A stretch of 64,000 nucleotides of DNA, from NCBI RefSeq assembly GCF_003989135.1, contig NZ_RYZZ01000010.1, positions 62,001 through 126,000 of the forward strand, given 5' to 3'. Made by a program: the position numbers and the translations under genes. Source of the DNA: Peribacillus cavernae. GTDB taxonomy: Bacteria; Bacillota; Bacilli; Bacillales; DSM-1321. Below the pieces are notes generated by a model. It saw nothing but the letters and a program-made list of their open reading frames with translations, did no database searches and was not told the origin of the DNA. Position 1 is the first letter of the stretch. Every line of letters starts with the position of its first letter. Below are positions 8,985 through 18,898 of the stretch, piece by piece.

Positions 8985-10169
8985 ATGAAATTAGCTAGCC
9001 GTGTACAGACATTAACACCATCTTCAACGCTGGCCATCACCGCTAAGGCAAAAGAGCTGAAAGCACAGGGCCATGATGTGATCGGACTTGGCGCAGGGGA
9101 GCCGGATTTCAATACTCCCCAACATATCATCGAAGCGGCAACTCTTTCGATGAATGAGGGGCATACGAAGTATACACCTTCTGCGGGCCTCCCAAAACTC
9201 AAAGAAGAAATAGTAGGTAAATTAAAGAGAGATCATCGTCTTTCGTACAAGGCTTCTGAAATCATCGTTGCCTCCGGCGCAAAGCATGCCCTATACACAT
9301 TGTTTCAAGCGATCCTCGATGAAGGCGACGAAGTCATCGTCCCGATTCCTTACTGGGTAAGCTATCCGGAGCAGGTGAAGCTTGCGGGTGGAATACCGGT
9401 TTATGTAGAAGGAAAGGAAGAAAATGATTTTAAGCTAACGAGAGAACAGCTTGAGGAGAGCATTACCGCAAAAACAAAGGCGCTAATAATCAATTCCCCC
9501 AGCAATCCTACGGGCATGATTTATTCAAAGGAAGAACTTCAGGTTATAGGGGAAGTATGTCTCGAAAATGATGTATTAATCGTTTCCGATGAAATCTATG
9601 AAAAATTGATTTATGGCAATGCATCGCATACATCCATTGCCGAATTGTCTCCGGAATTAAAAGAACAGACCATCCTTATTAATGGTGTTTCCAAATCATA
9701 TTCCATGACCGGCTGGAGAATTGGCTATGCCGCCGGCAATGAAGCGATCATCAAGGCGATGACAAACCTGGCCAGCCACAGCACTTCCAACCCTACAACA
9801 ACGGCCCAATACGGTGCCATCGCTGCCTATGCCGGCCCCCAGGATAAAGTGGAAGAAATGCGTTCAAGCTTTGAAGAGCGGCTAAATATTATTTACGATA
9901 AGCTTGTCGCAATTCCGGGAATCTCCTGCATTAAGCCGCATGGAGCTTTTTATCTGTTTCCAAATGTCAAAAGGGCAGCAGAACAGGCAGGCTATAGCAG
10001 CGTTGAAGAGTTTGTAACTGCGTTGCTTGAGGAAGCATTGGTGGCTGTTGTCCCGGGCTCCGGATTTGGCGCTGACGATTATATCCGCCTTTCTTATGCG
10101 ACATCGCTTGACCAGCTGGAAGAGGCCGTAGAAAGAATCCATAAGTTTGTAAAAGGAAAGATGGCTTAA
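8985..10169 (+). CDS. aspB: Pyridoxal-phosphate aspartate aminotransferase AspB
   Basis: Class I aminotransferase that interconverts aspartate/oxaloacetate and glutamate/2-oxoglutarate. The 394-residue product shows GAGEPDFNTP near the N-terminus, NSPSNPTG, DEIYEKL and the PLP-lysine motif SKSYSMTGWRIGY. ATG 8985 follows GGGGGAT by 7 bases and matches the conserved N-terminus MKLASRVQTL; the ATG at 8970 would read through the RBS. It lies directly upstream of asnS, linking aspartate synthesis to asparaginyl-tRNA charging as in B. subtilis. Confidence 0.95.
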   Translation: MKLASRVQTLTPSSTLAITAKAKELKAQGHDVIGLGAGEPDFNTPQHIIEAATLSMNEGHTKYTPSAGLPKLKEEIVGKLKRDHRLSYKASEIIVASGAKHALYTLFQAILDEGDEVIVPIPYWVSYPEQVKLAGGIPVYVEGKEENDFKLTREQLEESITAKTKALIINSPSNPTGMIYSKEELQVIGEVCLENDVLIVSDEIYEKLIYGNASHTSIAELSPELKEQTILINGVSKSYSMTGWRIGYAAGNEAIIKAMTNLASHSTSNPTTTAQYGAIAAYAGPQDKVEEMRSSFEERLNIIYDKLVAIPGISCIKPHGAFYLFPNVKRAAEQAGYSSVEEFVTALLEEALVAVVPGSGFGADDYIRLSYATSLDQLEEAVERIHKFVKGKMA

Positions 10170-10216
10170 AAAGGTTAATTCCTTAATATGGATTGCAATT
10201 TGGAGGGAAATGTAAC

Positions 10217-11509
10217 GTGAAAATAACCATAAAAGAAGCAAATAAATATGTCGATCAGGAAGTCACCATTGGCTGCTGGCTGGCCAACAAACGCTCCAGC
10301 GGGAAAATTGCCTTTCTGCAGCTGCGTGATGGTTCCGGTTTTATCCAAGGTGTGGTCGTCAAGGAAGATGTCGGTGAAGATATTTTTGCTCACGCCAAAT
10401 CAGCTTCACAGGAATCTTCCATGTATGTAACAGGGATCATCCAAAAGGATGAACGCTCCCCATTTGGCTTCGAGCTGCTCGTCAAAAATATCGAAGTGAT
10501 TCATGAATCAGTGGATTACCCGATTACGCCAAAGGCTCACGGTCCTGAGTTCTTGATGGATAACCGCCATTTATGGCTCCGCTCGAAGCGACAGCATGCC
10601 ATAATGAAAATCCGCAATGAAATTATCAGGGCCACATATGAATTTTTTAACAACGAAGGTTTTGTAAAGGTCGACCCGCCGATTTTGACTGGAAGTGCTC
10701 CGGAAGGAACCTCTGAGTTATTTGCCACGAAATATTTTGAGGAAGATGCGTATCTTTCCCAGAGCGGACAGTTATATCTAGAGGCAGCGGCAATGGCGCT
10801 CGGCAAAGTATTTTCCTTTGGACCGACATTCCGTGCAGAGAAGTCAAAAACGAGACGGCATTTGATTGAATTCTGGATGATTGAGCCTGAGATGGCGTTT
10901 TATGAATTTAAAGATAACCTCGAGGTTCAAGAACAGTATGTTTCTTACGTCGTTCAATCGGCGTTGAAAAATTGTACGCTTGAGCTCAACACATTGGGAC
11001 GTGATACTTCTAAGCTCGAACAAATCCAGGCGCCATTCCCGCGCATAACGTACGATGATGCCGTCACTTTCCTGAATGAAAAAGGATTTGCTGATATCAA
11101 ATGGGGCGATGACTTAGGTGCTCCCCACGAAACGGCTATTGCCGAAAGCTATGATAAGCCGGTATTCATTACTCATTATCCGACTTCAATCAAACCATTT
11201 TACATGCAGCCCGACCCTGATCGGGACGATGTGGTGCTTTGCGCTGATTTGATTGCTCCGGAAGGCTATGGAGAAATTGTCGGCGGATCGGAACGTATCC
11301 ATGATTTCGGACTATTGGAAAAGCGGATTGAAGAGTATGGCCTGAGTAAAGAAGCTTATAAATGGTATCTCGAGTTAAGACAATATGGCTCTGTTCCGCA
11401 CTCTGGATTTGGACTTGGCTTAGAACGGACAGTAGCATGGATCAGCGGCGTCGAGCATGTGCGTGAGACAATCCCGTTTCCTCGTTTGCTAAACAGATTA
11501 TATCCTTGA
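10217..11509 (+). CDS. asnS: Asparaginyl-tRNA synthetase
   Basis: Class IIb aminoacyl-tRNA synthetase charging tRNA-Asn. Length is 430. The N-terminal OB-fold anticodon-binding domain includes [21 protein letters not shown]. The catalytic core has motif 2 ([21 protein letters not shown]) and motif 3 ([15 protein letters not shown]). The start is GTG at 10217 after GGAGGG; the upstream ATG would lie before the RBS. It is the last gene of the ypmA-ypmB-aspB-asnS unit, with a terminator 30 bases on. Confidence 0.96.
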   Translation: MKITIKEANKYVDQEVTIGCWLANKRSSGKIAFLQLRDGSGFIQGVVVKEDVGEDIFAHAKSASQESSMYVTGIIQKDERSPFGFELLVKNIEVIHESVDYPITPKAHGPEFLMDNRHLWLRSKRQHAIMKIRNEIIRATYEFFNNEGFVKVDPPILTGSAPEGTSELFATKYFEEDAYLSQSGQLYLEAAAMALGKVFSFGPTFRAEKSKTRRHLIEFWMIEPEMAFYEFKDNLEVQEQYVSYVVQSALKNCTLELNTLGRDTSKLEQIQAPFPRITYDDAVTFLNEKGFADIKWGDDLGAPHETAIAESYDKPVFITHYPTSIKPFYMQPDPDRDDVVLCADLIAPEGYGEIVGGSERIHDFGLLEKRIEEYGLSKEAYKWYLELRQYGSVPHSGFGLGLERTVAWISGVEHVRETIPFPRLLNRLYP

Positions 11510-11538
11510 TGATGGAAACGGAAAACTAAAAACAGTCG

Positions 11539-11585
11539 AAAAGAACGGCTCTGCCAAATATATGGTGGCACTGCCGTTCTTTTTC
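11539..11585 (+). terminator. Terminator after asnS
   Basis: Long hairpin with arms AAAAGAACGGC and GCCGTTCTTTT around an inner TGCCA/TGGCA pairing, ending in a T-rich tail. Confidence 0.85.
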
Positions 11586-11676
11586 TTTCATTCGGTGCTA
11601 ATATAGCCCCGCGAAAAAGGACTGGAGCTGTTAAAACTTTCAACTCGCTTAGCTCTTAATCCGCCAGTGAATTTCA

Positions 11677-11685
11677 TGTTATACT
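11677..11685 (+). promoter_or_regulatory. Extended -10 element upstream of dnaD
   Basis: TGTTATACT (TGn plus TATACT), 20 bases before the dnaD start. No clear -35 box. It is the likely promoter of dnaD-nth-ypoC. Confidence 0.4.
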
Positions 11686-11704
11686 ACATTTGAGGTGTCT
11701 TATT

Positions 11705-12400
11705 ATGATAAAGAACAAGATATTTGCATGGTTGAAGGAAGGCACGATCACGATTCCTTCTTTTCTCTTTAGTAACTATAAAGCAATGGGACTTAACGAA
11801 CAGGAAGTGATGCTGTTATTGCAACTGCAGAGTTTCCTGGAAATGGGGAATGCGTTTCCGACTCCAAGTCAAATGGCCGCCCGGATGACTTTCCAGGAAT
11901 CAGAATGTTTATTCATGATCCAGCGCTTAATCCAAAAGGGTTTCATTGACATTGAAGAGGAATATTCCAATTCCATTCGCCATGAAAGATATTCCATCGA
12001 TCCCCTCTATGAAAAAATGATCGATTGCTTTCTGAAGACATTGAATCAAACCGAAAGCGCCCAGGCTGCAGCTGATAATGACAGCCTGTATACCATATTT
12101 GAAAAAGAATTCGGACGTCCATTGTCGCCTTTTGAATGTGAAACGCTGGCAATGTGGATGGAGGAGGATCACCACCCTGATATCATAAAAGCTGCATTAA
12201 GAGAAAGTGTAATATCCGGAAAATTAAATTTTCGCTATATTGACCGGATTTTGTTTGAGTGGAAGAAGAATGGTGTTAAAACGCTTGAACAAGCAAAAAG
12301 CCATGGCGAGAAATTCCGGGTCCATCAAAAGCGTGACAAAAAGGCAGGACCGGCCGCTGCCGCAAAGGAAGTTCCTTTTTATAACTGGCTGGAACAGTAA
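11705..12400 (+). CDS. dnaD: DNA replication initiation protein DnaD
   Basis: Primosome protein that acts with DnaA, DnaB and DnaI in loading the replicative helicase at oriC and during restart. It has an N-terminal winged-helix oligomerisation domain and a C-terminal DnaD/DnaB2 domain with the conserved segment NFRYIDRILFEWKKNGVKT (about 180-198), then the terminal VPFYNWLEQ shared with B. subtilis DnaD. 231 residues. ATG 11705 has GAGGTG upstream; the ATG at 11690 does not. Operon with nth and ypoC. Confidence 0.93.
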   Translation: MIKNKIFAWLKEGTITIPSFLFSNYKAMGLNEQEVMLLLQLQSFLEMGNAFPTPSQMAARMTFQESECLFMIQRLIQKGFIDIEEEYSNSIRHERYSIDPLYEKMIDCFLKTLNQTESAQAAADNDSLYTIFEKEFGRPLSPFECETLAMWMEEDHHPDIIKAALRESVISGKLNFRYIDRILFEWKKNGVKTLEQAKSHGEKFRVHQKRDKKAGPAAAAKEVPFYNWLEQ

Positions 12401-12423
12401 TTGATGTTTAAAGGAGCAAGCAG

Positions 12424-13080
12424 ATGCTTAATAAAGCGCAAATAAACAGGTGCCTTGATACGATAGGGGAAATGTTTCCTGACGCCCATTGTGAGCTGGA
12501 CCATTCAAATCCGTTTGAACTGGTTATTGCTGTGGCGTTATCCGCTCAATGTACAGATGCTTTAGTAAACAGAGTCACCAAACATTTATTTGAAAAATAC
12601 AAAACGCCTGAGGATTACATAAGTGTACCGAGTGAAGAGCTTGAGCGGGATATCCACTCAATCGGCCTATACCGGAATAAGGCGAAGAATATCCAAAAGC
12701 TTTCGAGGATGATTATTGAAGAGTATAACGGAGAGGTTCCGAGAGACCGAGATGAACTGACAAACTTGCCCGGTGTCGGCAGGAAAACGGCGAATGTGGT
12801 AGTGTCTGTCGCTTTTGATGTACCGGCAATAGCTGTCGATACCCATGTCGAAAGAGTAAGCAAGCGCCTTGGCATCAGCAGGTGGAAGGATAGTGTCCTT
12901 GAGGTGGAAAAAACATTAATGGCAAAAGTTCCGAAAGAAGAATGGTCCATCACCCATCACCGCTTAATCTTTTTTGGGAGGTACCACTGCAAGGCGCAAT
13001 CACCAAAATGTGAAATTTGTCCGCTTCTTGAGCTGTGCCGGGAAGGAAAGAAACGCATGAAGAGGAAAGAAATGAAATGA
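12424..13080 (+). CDS. nth: Endonuclease III (DNA glycosylase / AP lyase)
   Basis: Base-excision repair enzyme removing oxidised pyrimidines and cleaving abasic sites. The helix-hairpin-helix LPGVGRKTANVV carries the catalytic Lys, and the conserved Asp is in VDTHVERVSKRLG. The iron-sulfur loop is C-x6-C-x2-C-x5-C (CKAQSPKCEICPLLELC). 218 residues, normal length. It lies 24 bases after dnaD, and its TGA overlaps the ypoC start. Confidence 0.96.
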   Translation: MLNKAQINRCLDTIGEMFPDAHCELDHSNPFELVIAVALSAQCTDALVNRVTKHLFEKYKTPEDYISVPSEELERDIHSIGLYRNKAKNIQKLSRMIIEEYNGEVPRDRDELTNLPGVGRKTANVVVSVAFDVPAIAVDTHVERVSKRLGISRWKDSVLEVEKTLMAKVPKEEWSITHHRLIFFGRYHCKAQSPKCEICPLLELCREGKKRMKRKEMK

Positions 13081-13610
13081 CTGGACTTATAAAATGCAAG
13101 ATTCCGGCAGAACTGAAATCCTCGCTGTTTTTTTCCACAGATGAAATGGAGATATCGCCGGACCGACTTCAGGATTGGTCCATTACATGCGGAGAGCCGT
13201 TTTTTCCTTATGAAATTCTATATTGGAGTGCTTTAGATAGCCATCATCCATGGGAGAACTGCCGCAAGCCTATAAATGATCTTCTTGCCAGGTGGCTGGT
13301 GCTAAAGGAAAAGGCCGGAAAGCTGTTTGCGGAGAGGAAGGCCCAAGAAACAATAGAGCCGATGAGAGAGGGACTTTCTTTACTCCTATCAATTCTATTT
13401 TGGCTGCATAGTGAGCCTGTTCATCTAATGGACTGGGAGGATAAATTGGCTCGTTTTCCCTATAAACCTGTTAATACAGAAGAGAGGTTACGTTTTATTC
13501 TGGCACGGCCGGTTCTTTACCATTCCTTTGTCCAGCTTGGTGAATTATTCACAGAATTGGAGAAACAGTATCATAAAAAAAACATCTTGTCGCCAAAAAA
13601 AAACGTCTGA
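13077..13610 (+). CDS. ypoC: YpoC family protein
   Basis: 177-residue protein of unknown function, conserved directly downstream of nth in Bacillus. The sequence is rich in aromatic residues and Glu/Lys, with FPYEILYWSALDSHHPWEN and KPVNTEERLRFI as distinctive segments; there is no signal peptide or membrane segment. The start ATG overlaps the nth stop (ATGA), with a purine-rich RBS inside nth. The stop codon lies inside the stem of the following terminator. Confidence 0.8.
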   Translation: MTGLIKCKIPAELKSSLFFSTDEMEISPDRLQDWSITCGEPFFPYEILYWSALDSHHPWENCRKPINDLLARWLVLKEKAGKLFAERKAQETIEPMREGLSLLLSILFWLHSEPVHLMDWEDKLARFPYKPVNTEERLRFILARPVLYHSFVQLGELFTELEKQYHKKNILSPKKNV

Positions 13611-13636
13611 GCATTGAGCTTAGACGTTTTTTTTTA
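13594..13636. terminator. Bidirectional terminator between ypoC and ponA
   Basis: Near-perfect hairpin with arms AAAAAAACGTCT(GA)GC and GCTTAGACGTTTTTTT. A runs on the left and T runs on the right allow termination on both strands. It serves the convergent genes ypoC and ponA, and its left arm contains the ypoC stop codon. Confidence 0.88.
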
Positions 13637-13662
13637 TGATATTCAACGAAATAAAACTGGTA

Positions 13663-16383
13663 TCATTGGTTTTTAGATCCGGTTTCGGGAGGTTCTGTTA
13701 CATTGCCATCTCCTGGATTTTGTCCAGGGTTTTCGCCTTCGCCCGGTTGACTGTCTTCGGGATTGTCGGGATTATTCTCTCCGTTATTGCCTTCATTTCC
13801 CTGGTCATTTCCATTACCTGGGTTGTTGCCATTACCCGGATTGTTCTCACTTCCTCTGTCATTGCCTGGGTCATTTCCGTTTTCATCGTCTTGGCCGTTA
13901 TCCTCGCCATTGTCATTTTCATTCCCTTCCTCAGGGCTCTGGCCATTTTCATTGCCATTTCCTTCATCAGGAGGTAAACCGTTTTCCAGATCAGGACCTG
14001 GCTGCTGTTCTTCAACACCGGCATTTGGATCTGCTATTTCAACCGATGTAGAAGCAGGGTCGCTTCTTTGACCGCCAGTTATTGCCGTAACAGTGAAGGT
14101 ATATTTTGTTCCAGGAGTTGGGTTTTGAATTTTCAATCCATGTTCCCCGGTAACGCTTAGAACCTTTTCGCCTCCTCCATCGATGGCAAGCTTTACTTCA
14201 AATTCAGGTTCTTTATCACTTCTTTCGGAATAATTCCATTCTAGATTAATTTCATTGACGGTTTGGTCAAAAGACGCTCTAAGATTTTGCGGTCCTTTTA
14301 GCTTCTCAAAACGCTTCGTTACATGTGTCGGTTCATTTCCTTTCACAAAATACTCATAGACGATTTGACTCTCAGGAGTATACTCATTTGGCAGCATTGC
14401 CGGATCGGAGTCTTTTACAATTCCGATTCTTTCGACACTGCTCGGCTGTTTAAAGTCTTTCGTTTCCCTTCCCCGGGAAACATGCTGCATGAGATTGCGG
14501 AAAACTTCTTTCGGAATCGCCTGCGAATCTTTGCCTAAGAATTCTTTCTGATCTTCATAGCCCATCCAAATCGCGGCGGTATAATTCGTTGTATAGCCGG
14601 CAAACCATGAATCTGGAGCACCGCCGGGTTCTACATTGTACTTTTTCTTATCTTTTTCATCATAGTTTGTCGTGCCTGTCTTTCCTGCTACAGCGAGATT
14701 CGGGACATTAGCCCGGACACCGGTGCCATAGCTTTCCTTCAACACACTTTTCAGCATGTCAGTGATTATGAATGCAGTTGAATCCTTCATGGCCGCCCTG
14801 GATTCCGGTTTGCTTTTAATCGTCGTGCTTTTATCCCTCAGTACGATTTTTTTGACTGCATGAGGTTCATTGTATATTCCGCTGTTTCCAAATGCACTGT
14901 ACGCCCCGGCCATGTCAAGGGAGGATACATCAAGTCCGCCTCCAATGGCTGCAGACTCCGTCAGGTCCTTCTCAATCGGAATCCCTAAATTCTTTCCAAA
15001 TGTTTGAGCACGGTCAATGCCGACTTCCTGAAAAGTTTTAAGCGCCGGGATATTTAACGAGCGCCCGAGCGCTTCACGGATCGTCATTTTCCCATAGTGT
15101 TTCCGAGAAGCATTGTTAATATCTGTGCCCCCTGAATATTGATAGGGCTCATCGACAATTTGGTGATATGTGGACCATTTCAGATGTTCAACTGCTGGTC
15201 CATAGTCGAGAATTGGCTTGATTGTTGAACCGGGCGAGCGTTTAGCATCAGTCGCATAGTTAAAGCCGCCGTTGAATTCATCACTTCTTGATCCCCCGAT
15301 TGCCCGGATTTCCCCGGTTTTCGTATCAAGCAGTGTTATACCAGCCTGAAGCTTATCACTTGGGAATTGAATGACATCGTTTGTTGTCATTATCTTGTGT
15401 ACATACTCCTGGGCGTCTCTGTCCAGGGTTGTATGGATCTCGAGTCCATCGGTGTAAATATTGTAGTCACCCATTTTCTCTACTTCTTTGATTACCTGGT
15501 CTATAAACACATCGTAAGGAGAGGTGTCCGCCGTATCCTGTTCCTGACTCACAAGTCCCTCTTTGATTGGAGTATCCTGGGCTTCATTCATTTGTTCTTT
15601 AGAAATAAAGCCATGCATATTCATCAAATGAAGCACGACATTCCGTCGTTTCTCGGCCCGGTCCGGGTGGTTATAAGGATTATAGCGGTTTGGGCTTTGC
15701 GGCAAGCCGACAAGCAATGCTACTTCATTCAACTTTAAATCTTTCAGTTCTTTTCCATAATAAACTTCAGCTGCAGTTGCAATACCATTAGCCGATTCAG
15801 AGAAGAAAATTTTATTAATGTACATCTCAAAAATTTCCTGTTTTGTATATTTTTGTTCAAGTTGTATGGATAGCCACATTTCTTGGGCCTTCCGTTTTAA
15901 CGTTTTTTCTGGTGATAAATAAGATCGTTTAACCACCTGCTGTGTAATCGTACTTGCCCCTTGTGAGCCGAATCCCTGGGTAACATTGGCCAATACGGCA
16001 CCCCCGATACGCATTACATCGATTCCGTGGTGTTTATAAAAGCGTACATCTTCGGTTGCCAGGAAAGCATTTTCCACGAGTTTTGGCACATCTTCATATG
16101 CGACATATTCCCGTTTTTCCGGACCGACTTCTTTAATTAGCTTATCGTTATCATCATATATCGTGGAAGGAACGGGATCTTTCAGCATTTTTTCATCCAG
16201 CTTTGGTGCATCGCTGATAAAGTATGCAAACGTCGCTCCTCCGGCAATCATGCCGACGATTCCTAATGTGATCAGAAAGAGAAAAACCCGTTTAAAAAGG
16301 CCTTTGGACTTTCTCTGCTTTCCTTTTTTCTGCGCCTCGCCCTGCATTCGGCGCTCTTGCCTTGTGTTGTATTTCTCAGCCAT
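13663..16383 (-). CDS. ponA: Bifunctional penicillin-binding protein 1A/1B
   Basis: Class A PBP that polymerises lipid II and cross-links peptidoglycan. Order of parts: basic cytoplasmic tail (1-28), membrane anchor (about 29-51), GT51 glycosyltransferase with catalytic Glu111 in ATEDVRFYKHHG and QGASTITQQ, transpeptidase with SPGSTIKP (active Ser near 385) and KTGTTNYD near 568, a fibronectin-III-like domain (about 695-785), and a Gly/Asn/Glu/Pro-rich low-complexity tail (about 790-906). 906 residues. The tail is typical of Bacillus PonA but long and repetitive (NGN, PGN units), so it may vary by slippage. It lies upstream of a repeat and next to recU on the same strand. Confidence 0.95.
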   Translation of the reverse strand: MAEKYNTRQERRMQGEAQKKGKQRKSKGLFKRVFLFLITLGIVGMIAGGATFAYFISDAPKLDEKMLKDPVPSTIYDDNDKLIKEVGPEKREYVAYEDVPKLVENAFLATEDVRFYKHHGIDVMRIGGAVLANVTQGFGSQGASTITQQVVKRSYLSPEKTLKRKAQEMWLSIQLEQKYTKQEIFEMYINKIFFSESANGIATAAEVYYGKELKDLKLNEVALLVGLPQSPNRYNPYNHPDRAEKRRNVVLHLMNMHGFISKEQMNEAQDTPIKEGLVSQEQDTADTSPYDVFIDQVIKEVEKMGDYNIYTDGLEIHTTLDRDAQEYVHKIMTTNDVIQFPSDKLQAGITLLDTKTGEIRAIGGSRSDEFNGGFNYATDAKRSPGSTIKPILDYGPAVEHLKWSTYHQIVDEPYQYSGGTDINNASRKHYGKMTIREALGRSLNIPALKTFQEVGIDRAQTFGKNLGIPIEKDLTESAAIGGGLDVSSLDMAGAYSAFGNSGIYNEPHAVKKIVLRDKSTTIKSKPESRAAMKDSTAFIITDMLKSVLKESYGTGVRANVPNLAVAGKTGTTNYDEKDKKKYNVEPGGAPDSWFAGYTTNYTAAIWMGYEDQKEFLGKDSQAIPKEVFRNLMQHVSRGRETKDFKQPSSVERIGIVKDSDPAMLPNEYTPESQIVYEYFVKGNEPTHVTKRFEKLKGPQNLRASFDQTVNEINLEWNYSERSDKEPEFEVKLAIDGGGEKVLSVTGEHGLKIQNPTPGTKYTFTVTAITGGQRSDPASTSVEIADPNAGVEEQQPGPDLENGLPPDEGNGNENGQSPEEGNENDNGEDNGQDDENGNDPGNDRGSENNPGNGNNPGNGNDQGNEGNNGENNPDNPEDSQPGEGENPGQNPGDGNVTEPPETGSKNQ

Positions 16384-16405
16384 TACAGCTACCTGCCTTT
16401 CTAAC

Positions 16406-16532
16406 TATATGAAGAAGTATAATCTTCAACATGTACTGGTGTCTAGCGCAAGCTGCCTAGCCCCGACGTTGCCACAGGACGTGCTGGGTCTTAGTCGATG
16501 TTCCTTTTTACAAGGCGCTTCCGCTTTTCTTA
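16406..16532. repeat. Dispersed structured repeat, copy 2 (shortened)
   Basis: Reverse-oriented relative of the 3997 repeat. It keeps GTCTAGCGCAAGC-CCTAGCCCC, CCACAGGACGTG, CTTAGTCGATGTTCC and CAAGGCGCTTCCGCTTTT but lacks the central variable hairpin. Its outer edge TTCTTA overlaps the recU stop codon. Relative to recU it has the same orientation that copy 1 has relative to panD. Confidence 0.78.
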
Positions 16533-17129
16533 GATAAAAGTGTCTATTACTTTAATATAGTCAATTCGTGGTTGGAATCCAAGTGGAACTTTAAGAGAAC
16601 TCTCTTTCACTTCATCCTTGGTAATTGATTTTCTGCCTCCCGAGAGCATCCTCTCCCAGTAATAGGCGAGCGTACCCGATTTCATCAAATAGGTTTCCTC
16701 GACGGCCGTGAATCTCATAATTACGAAAGCAATTCCAGCCTGATTTACAACATGGTTCATATGCTCAATTTGGTGTTCATGAAAATTTTTAAGCGGAAAG
16801 GATGTGGGGCTCTTCGTTTCCTTTGCTTCAAAATCGATATATCGTCCTTTATAGACACCATTGTAATCTGTTGTCGATGCCTGTTTAAAATAGGCTTCCT
16901 TAATGACTGCAGCACTTCGTTGCGGGTAATGTACATCGACAATTTGAATCGGGACCGGCTTTTTGTGGATGACAGCAATGCCATTTGCCAAATAATATTC
17001 ATTACTATCATTTAAATCGTCCTCTAACGTTTTCCCGCGGTTACTGTAGCTCATTTGCTTCAACGGACGAGCAATGGGTTTCTGCGCTGCCTGAACAAAC
17101 CTTCGTCCGTTAGGGTAATGGAAAGCCAA
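16530..17129 (-). CDS. recU: Holliday junction resolvase RecU
   Basis: Cleaves four-way junctions in recombination and chromosome segregation. 199 residues with the family blocks [55 protein letters not shown] (active-site Asp and Glu-x-Lys) and [11 protein letters not shown] place the start at TTG 17129, 7 bases after AAGGAGG; the GTG at 17150 would put this RBS inside the gene. It is transcribed toward ponA, as in B. subtilis. Confidence 0.94.
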   Translation of the reverse strand: MAFHYPNGRRFVQAAQKPIARPLKQMSYSNRGKTLEDDLNDSNEYYLANGIAVIHKKPVPIQIVDVHYPQRSAAVIKEAYFKQASTTDYNGVYKGRYIDFEAKETKSPTSFPLKNFHEHQIEHMNHVVNQAGIAFVIMRFTAVEETYLMKSGTLAYYWERMLSGGRKSITKDEVKESSLKVPLGFQPRIDYIKVIDTFI

Positions 17130-17269
17130 GATAACTCCTCCTTTTTTCACTCATCTATGATAGCAAAAAAGCAAGTGGAGTGGTGAATAAAAGTGTTTAT
17201 TTCTAAAAAAGATAACATGTAAGCTAGTTTGCCACAACAAGATTTTTCATGGAAAGAAGTGAGCGGGTG

Positions 17270-18262
17270 ATGCAAGTCAATCGATATAGTGGACTAACGA
17301 AATTTGAACAGGGTCTTATAAATAAAATAAACGCATTGATGGAAAAATCGAATCAAGACAATATATCAAGGACAAAAGCATATGAATATTTCTTTTCCAT
17401 CCACCCTGAAATCAAATGGGCTTTCCTGGCTGGCATGGTATCGCGCAATGCGGGTTGGAATATGTGCGATCTTGAAGGGGAGTTGTTCCCAAAGGTTGTT
17501 TCGCGCAGCTTCCGGCATGTTTTGTTCATTACGTATGAGCGTGCCAATTGGCTCATTTTCCATGATGCGTTCCCGCAGCTTTTGCTCTATCATTATTCGA
17601 CGAAATATAAAGCGTCTTTGTTTCACTTATCATGCCATTTTCGTATTTCTGAGTTCTCAGAAAAGGAGTGGAAGCGTTTCTGGCACTTTCGCGATGAAGA
17701 AAGGCTGCTTTATTCACTGATCATTAATGAACAAAACGTGATCGAAGAGCCTGTGATCAGGCACCAATTCTACAACCCTTTTGTGTTTCACTCCCTTTTA
17801 TTTAATTTTCAGGATTGGCTGCATTTTAGCACTGTGCTTTTTCCAATGTATTCAGGAGATATGTATGGCCTTTCCGTGTCAGACTTCCGGAATGTCGATT
17901 CGCGTATTGAACTTGGAAAAAAGCTTTCTCTGTTATTATTTGACCGCGAATTGTTTCCTGAATTCTATAAATTTGCCCGATTCACAGAGCCAACTGGGTC
18001 CAGGCATGATTACGAGAAGTATTTTCCAGATAAAAAACGAAGGGTAACCCCATTTTTACGAACAACTTATCCCAATATCACCCATTCCATCCATGAGATG
18101 AACCAGTGGGACAGGAAAAGAGCAATAAAAAGGAAATGGTCCAAAACACCAGCGCTTCCTTCAGAAACCAGACTGAATGACTGGTACCGCAAAAAGCAAA
18201 AACAGTTGCATTTTGCGATCGGGGCGAAGGACTATTTTTCGATGAAAAAGTGGCGTATGTAA
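17270..18262 (+). CDS. yppC: DUF2515 family protein YppC
   Basis: About 330 residues, divergent from recU, in the position of B. subtilis yppC. It is rich in Trp, Phe, His and Arg; segments such as NVDSRIELGKKLSLLLFDREL and TPFLRTTYPNI look conserved rather than low-complexity. There is no membrane segment and no catalytic motif I can name. The start is uncertain: ATG 17270 has a weak AAGTGAG upstream, while ATG 17249 lacks any RBS. Role unknown. Confidence 0.75.
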   Translation: MQVNRYSGLTKFEQGLINKINALMEKSNQDNISRTKAYEYFFSIHPEIKWAFLAGMVSRNAGWNMCDLEGELFPKVVSRSFRHVLFITYERANWLIFHDAFPQLLLYHYSTKYKASLFHLSCHFRISEFSEKEWKRFWHFRDEERLLYSLIINEQNVIEEPVIRHQFYNPFVFHSLLFNFQDWLHFSTVLFPMYSGDMYGLSVSDFRNVDSRIELGKKLSLLLFDRELFPEFYKFARFTEPTGSRHDYEKYFPDKKRRVTPFLRTTYPNITHSIHEMNQWDRKRAIKRKWSKTPALPSETRLNDWYRKKQKQLHFAIGAKDYFSMKKWRM

Positions 18263-18264
18263 GA

Positions 18265-18291
18265 GTGGGGAAGCTATAGCTTCCCCACTCG
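18265..18291. terminator. Palindromic hairpin between yppC and sspM
   Basis: Perfect inverted repeat GAGTGGGGAAGC-TATA-GCTTCCCCACTC without a T run. It separates two convergent genes, so it probably ends or stabilises both transcripts. Confidence 0.6.
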
Positions 18292-18308
18292 AGTAAATGA
18301 AAAGCAGC

Positions 18309-18422
18309 TTAAGTGGAAGGACGGTCCGGCCCTTTTAGTTTAGGGTTTCCATAACCAGGCTTTTCGGTTTCCTGCTTCTTCGCCTTCTTTTCTTTTTGTT
18401 GTTTACTTTCATTTGAATTCAT
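18309..18422 (-). CDS. sspM: Small acid-soluble spore protein M-like
   Basis: 37-residue Lys/Glu/Gln-rich protein ending GPDRPST, the hallmark tail of the minor spore protein SspM (GGPNRPST in B. subtilis). It starts with ATG after a very strong AGGAGGTG, 7 bases upstream. It lies next to yppC, where sspM is found in B. subtilis. Such proteins are made in the forespore (family knowledge). It is too short for ordinary ORF cut-offs. Confidence 0.85.
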   Translation of the reverse strand: MNSNESKQQKEKKAKKQETEKPGYGNPKLKGPDRPST

Positions 18423-18610
18423 CAAAAACACCTCCTGATTTTAGTTTTTGTAAAATACATCTAATCATTCCTGAGGTTTGTCGAAAACCAAAAGAATCTT
18501 AAGCGAATTCCACTTTCTTTGCCGATTTCCTTCTAGTTTTGTCAACCATGAAGGTCTAAGGGGAAAAGCTAAGAATACTTATATTATAAAGCGAATGAGG
18601 AGGTATTTTG

Positions 18611-18889
18611 ATGGGGATGAAAAAAGCAGCTTCGAATGAGATTCTAGAATTGCTTGGAGAGATAACCGCTCGTTTGGACGAATTAGAGGAAACGATGGTT
18701 GAATCATTGAATAGTGAACGCTGTCAGTTATGGGGAAATCAGATGGCCATGGTCCATTCCGTCCAGGAAGCATATGAAAAAACGGAAAAGGATTGGAAGG
18801 TAAAAGAATTTGAAGATCAGGCCTTTATCTTACGGAAAGATAGTGCACTCAATAAACAGGTGGCAATGAATCCTAAATTAGGATACTAG
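18611..18889 (+). CDS. yppD: YppD-like small protein
   Basis: 92-residue acidic, largely helical protein (EILELLGEITARLDELEETM is coiled-coil-like). The position between sspM and yppE matches yppD; sequence recognition alone is weak. ATG 18611 follows GAGGAGGT by 6 bases, so the TTG three bases earlier is not needed. The last residues NPKLGY are a recognisable end. Function unknown. Confidence 0.65.
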   Translation: MGMKKAASNEILELLGEITARLDELEETMVESLNSERCQLWGNQMAMVHSVQEAYEKTEKDWKVKEFEDQAFILRKDSALNKQVAMNPKLGY

Positions 18890-18898
18890 TTCAACCAT

